Positions 58,263 through 60,732 of a DNA stretch of 60,732 bases are shown here, one piece after another (the first letter of the stretch is position 1; every line of letters begins with the position of its first letter). The translations under genes were made by a program, and so were the position numbers. The notes beneath the pieces are model-generated. The model was not told the DNA's origin. It ran no database searches and saw only the letters and a list, made by a program, of their open reading frames with translations. Source of the stretch: Streptomyces olivochromogenes (GTDB lineage: Bacteria; Actinomycetota; Actinomycetes; Streptomycetales; Streptomycetaceae); NCBI RefSeq assembly GCF_001514115.1, contig NZ_KQ948469.1, forward strand, positions 1-60,732, in the 5' to 3' direction.

Positions 58263-58760
58263 GACCTCGGTGCAGCCGTCGCCAACGACATCGCCCGGGA
58301 ACTGGTCGCCGCACCCCACCGCGACGGAGGACAGGCCCAGTACATCGCCCAGTCCCTGCCCGAACCCACCGCCCACACCCTGGCCCCCACCCACGACTGG
58401 GCTCTGCGCCACCTCGAGAAGGTGCCGTCGATTCCCTTCTTCACCGACAACACCGCCGCCTTCATCCACGAACTGGAGCCGGAGGCGTACTCCACCGCGG
58501 GGGGCGGCAGCAACAGCGTGCGTGTCCATGTGGCCATCAACGCGGGCGCCCTCGACCGCGAGCAGCAGCTCGGACTTGTGAAGGACGTCTCCGCCGTCAT
58601 CACCGAGGCAGCCGGAGACGCCTCTCTCACGGGGCGCACCTGGGTGGCCCTGACCGAGGCGGTGCCGGGCGGCTGGGGGATCGGCGGGCACGCCTACACC
58701 AACGACGAGATCGCGCAGACCGCGCGGAAGCTCCTCGGCAAGGAGTGGTCACCCGGCTGA
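58242..58760 (+). CDS. tautomerase-superfamily protein, N-terminus uncertain
   Basis: The C-terminal two thirds match larger tautomerase-family proteins: IPFFTDNTAAFIHELEPEAY, STAGGGSNSVRVHVAINAGA, LDREQQLGLVKDVSAVITEA, GRTWVALTEAVPGGWGIGGH and YTNDEIAQTARKLLGKEW. GTG 58242 is the longest start, but the first 20 codons overlap the minus-strand remnant and may not be native. A later start or a truncated N-terminus is possible. No N-terminal proline of the 4-OT type is visible. Confidence 0.6.
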   Translation: MPGLARKDLGAAVANDIARELVAAPHRDGGQAQYIAQSLPEPTAHTLAPTHDWALRHLEKVPSIPFFTDNTAAFIHELEPEAYSTAGGGSNSVRVHVAINAGALDREQQLGLVKDVSAVITEAAGDASLTGRTWVALTEAVPGGWGIGGHAYTNDEIAQTARKLLGKEWSPG

Positions 58761-58838
58761 AAGGGCTCCTTCTGAGGTGGTGGTGACTGTTCCCGCTGTG
58801 ACATCCCCCTCAGAACACACCGGCACCCCCAAAGAGGG

Positions 58839-58866
58839 TTGGTCTCTTTTAGAGGTCATGTATAGA
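58839..58866 (+). promoter_or_regulatory. promoter of the flavoprotein gene
   Basis: TTGGTC (58839-58844) and TATAGA (58861-58866) are 16 bases apart in an AT-rich patch. GGGTTGG at 58836 and CCAACC at 58874 form an inverted repeat around it, which may be an operator. Confidence 0.55.
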
Positions 58867-58897
58867 TTGGAGCCCCAACCTACTCAGGGAGTATCCA

Positions 58898-59503
58898 GTG
58901 ACCGAGACCATCAAGCGCCCCCTGGTCGCCATCGCCTTCCACTCCGGCTACGGACACACCGCGGTGCTGGCCGAAGGAGTCAAGCGTGGCGCCGAAAAAG
59001 CGGGAGCCGAGGTCGCCCACATCCCGGTGGACGCCATCACCGACGAGGACTGGCAGCGGCTCGACGCCGCCGACGCAATCATCTTCGGCTCCCCCACCTA
59101 CATGGGCGGCGCCTCCTCCGCCTTCCACGCCTTCGCCGAAGCCACCAGCGGCCGCTACCTCACAAGCGTCTGGGCCGACAAGATCGCCGCCGGTTTCACC
59201 AACTCCGCCTCCAAGAGCGGCGACAAGCTGTACACCCTCAACTTCATGGCCGCTCTCGCCGCTCAGCACCACATGATCTGGGTCGGCCTGGGCCTGCCCC
59301 CCGGCTGGAACGCCCTGACCGCCTCCGAGGACGACCTCAACCGCCTCGGCTTCTGGATCGGTGCCGGCGCCTCGACCCCCCAGGACGGCGGCACCGACAC
59401 CGTCAACGCCTCCGATATCGCCACTGCCGAACATCTCGGGGCCCGAGTCGCCCGGCAGGCCGACATCCAGATCGCGGGCAGGAACTCCCTCGCCCACCGA
59501 TAG
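58898..59503 (+). CDS. WrbA-like flavodoxin-fold NAD(P)H reductase
   Basis: This 201-residue protein starts at GTG 58898. The flavodoxin fold is clear: VAIAFHSGYGHTAVLAEGVK binds FMN phosphate, IIFGSPTYMGGASSAFHAFA is the second FMN loop, and NFMAALAAQHHMIWVGLGLP and ASDIATAEHLGARVARQADI close the domain. It probably reduces quinones or supplies reduced flavin. With its AT-rich promoter and inverted repeat it is likely redox-regulated, but no regulator is adjacent. Confidence 0.9.
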   Translation: MTETIKRPLVAIAFHSGYGHTAVLAEGVKRGAEKAGAEVAHIPVDAITDEDWQRLDAADAIIFGSPTYMGGASSAFHAFAEATSGRYLTSVWADKIAAGFTNSASKSGDKLYTLNFMAALAAQHHMIWVGLGLPPGWNALTASEDDLNRLGFWIGAGASTPQDGGTDTVNASDIATAEHLGARVARQADIQIAGRNSLAHR

Positions 59504-59565
59504 CACCCAGGACGGCGCCCGCCGTGTCCCTGTCCCCTTTCACGCACCCTGTGAGGAGTGGCCGC

Positions 59566-59979
59566 ATGACGGCCTTCGAGCTCAAACAGCATTACGACGC
59601 CCCTGCCGCCAAGGTGTGGGATCTCATCGGTGACTTCTATGCCGTGGAGAGGTGGATGCCCGGTGTTGCCGGCGTCCTGAGGAACGACGACCAGCAGACC
59701 CGCACCATCACGTTGCACGACGGCGGAAGGCTCGTCGAAAAGCTCGTGGAAGAGGGCCCGTTCTTCCACCACTACCGCTTCGACGACCCCGGGCCGGTCC
59801 CGGTGCGGGGCTTCACCGCTCGTCTCACGGTGACCGCGGTCGGCGCGAACCATTCCGAGATCCACTGGGCCGCCCGGTTCGAGCCGACGCCGGGAGTCAC
59901 CGAAGAAGACGCCAAGAGCGCCCTGGTGGGCTTCTACACGTCATGCCTCGACAAGGTCGCTGCGGAAATCGGCGCGTAG
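59566..59979 (+). CDS. SRPBCC (polyketide cyclase/START-like) protein
   Basis: The protein has 137 residues. The fold marks are YDAPAAKVWDLIGDFYAVER, WMPGVAGVLRNDDQQTRTIT, HHYRFDDPGPVPVRGFTARL and the final helix SALVGFYTSCLDKVAAEI. GAGGAG lies ten bases before ATG 59566. It follows the flavoprotein by 62 bases on the same strand, so they may be co-transcribed. Ligand unknown. Confidence 0.87.
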   Translation: MTAFELKQHYDAPAAKVWDLIGDFYAVERWMPGVAGVLRNDDQQTRTITLHDGGRLVEKLVEEGPFFHHYRFDDPGPVPVRGFTARLTVTAVGANHSEIHWAARFEPTPGVTEEDAKSALVGFYTSCLDKVAAEIGA

Positions 59980-60137
59980 GCGGCACCTGACGTCCGCTCG
60001 ACCGGGGACCTTCCTCTGCATCCGCTTCCGGCCCGGCGACTCACCACGCGACGCCTGCACAGCGCGCCTACGGTTGAGTCGCCACAGGGTGCCCACACCC
60101 ATTGCCGCAAGCCATGAGCAGAAAGCAATCCCCCTCA

Positions 60138-60419
60138 TGCGCACCGTCGAAGACAAGAACAAGGCCATCGTCCGCGAAGCTTTCGACTCTGTTCAACAAG
60201 CGGGACGAGGCCGCTGCCGAGCGGTTCTGGTCACCCGACTACATCCAGCACAGCGCCCGCATCGCGCCCAGCCGGGAGGGACGCTTCGACCTGGTCAAGA
60301 GCCTCCCGGCGGGGCTGAAGCACGAAGGCGAGCCGATCATGGCGGAAGGGGACATGGCCATGGTGCGCGGGCGTTTCTCCCTGCCGATGTACGGCGACGA
60401 CTTCCCCGAGGAGCGCTGA
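60138..60419 (+). pseudogene. broken SnoaL-like gene
   Basis: ATG 60138 begins RTVEDKNKAIVREAFD, the normal start of a SnoaL-like protein. Near 60188 the frame shifts and continues as LFNKRDEAAAERFWSPDYIQ, HSARIAPSREGRFDLVKSLP. After AEGDMAMVRGRFS the text jumps to LPMYGDDFPEER and TGA, skipping about 40 residues that family members have there. One frameshift and one in-frame deletion make it inactive. Confidence 0.78.
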
Positions 60420-60618
60420 AGTCCACTGCGGGTGCGCGCGGCGACAACGCCCGGGGCACCCCGGGGCACCCCGTGTCAGCCTGGGTCGGCCGGCTTGTCT
60501 GCGGTACGGCGCCACAGCCTCACCCGACCTGTTTGCCGCGCCCGCCGGAACCCCGGACGAGTTCGACCCGAGCGCGGCGTTGACGGCGACCGGCACCGCG
60601 TTCCCAAGAGACAGGGGA

Positions 60619-60732
60619 TCAGGCGGGGCGGTTGCAGAGTTCGTCGACGTATGTGCGCGCGTCTGCTTCGGGCAGTGTCCAGGGCAGGAAGATGGCTCTG
60701 TAGACGATGGGGGCCACCAGCAGGTCGATGAC
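60619..60732 (-). CDS. C-terminal end of a TetR-family regulator, cut by window edge
   Basis: The minus frame reads VIDLLVAPIVYRAIFLPWTL, PEADARTYVDELCNRPA and TGA 60621-60619. The API-x-Y-R-A-[IL] block followed by a YVD helix is the usual C-terminus of TetR/AcrR proteins. The DNA-binding part lies beyond the window. Confidence 0.65.
   Translation of the reverse strand, partial: VIDLLVAPIVYRAIFLPWTLPEADARTYVDELCNRPA

Noticed and set aside
1..60732. tRNA, rRNA and prophage genes
   Set aside because: Scanned by eye for tRNA TTC-arm cores, rRNA blocks, integrase and capsid motifs; none found. A covariance search would be needed to exclude small RNAs.

Overview
The window is high-GC DNA with strong third-position G/C bias, GTG/TTG starts, ATGA/GTGA-coupled genes, a sugar ABC importer without its own ATPase, a giant LAL regulator, S53 and GH92 exoenzymes and a TipA-type regulator. 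It is best read as the chromosome of a Streptomyces or close relative. Both flanks (about 1-15 kb and 57-60.7 kb) carry many broken genes; the centre (16-57 kb) is mostly intact operons.

Layout. 0-16.5 kb: partial gene; a TipA-type MerR regulator coupled to a macrolide-type glycosyltransferase; PAP2-like membrane protein; broken quinone oxidoreductase with a TetR regulator; Lrp regulator and RBBP9-like hydrolase; chimeric TetR/oxidoreductase remnant; CPA1 antiporter; NAD-dependent epimerase; dead ISL3 transposase; SpoIIE-type phosphatase; dead NarL-type regulator; OmpR/histidine kinase pair with a VanZ protein. 16.9-21.6 kb: LAL regulator and secreted S53 peptidase.

22-44.6 kb is dominated by sulfur, thiamine and flavin-monooxygenase genes: metY-metX; a sulfurtransferase; a TPP riboswitch followed by a thiamine-precursor ABC operon that ends in an APH-type kinase; an opposing operon thiM - FMN monooxygenase - sulfurtransferase - GntR; a frameshifted LLM gene; a DUF1684 gene; a mini-cluster of regulator, chorismatase, aryl-CoA ligase and EamA exporter; and a two-gene LLM operon. 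Three short leader peptides sharing the pattern [VI]-D-[YL]-x-R-x(5)-C lie just ahead of metY, the thiamine lipoprotein gene and the two-gene LLM operon. They suggest one attenuation-type control, probably by cysteine, over dispersed sulfur-linked operons.

45-57.4 kb: a secreted GH92 alpha-mannosidase with a LacI-type operator, a DUF1275 membrane protein, a LysR regulator, and a run of NamZ-like (DUF1343/GH171) protein, tandem GNAT protein and a Tat-lipoprotein sugar ABC importer, plausibly for cell-wall amino sugars. 57.4-60.7 kb: small enzymes (SnoaL-like, tautomerase, WrbA-like flavoprotein, SRPBCC), a broken SnoaL gene and the C-terminal end of a TetR regulator cut by the window edge.

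The best candidates for new biology are the leader-peptide family, the TPP riboswitch with its own 21-residue Cys-Cys ORF, the chorismatase/ligase/exporter cassette with no assembly line nearby, and the NamZ-GNAT-ABC operon. All identifications were made by eye from motifs; no database search was run.
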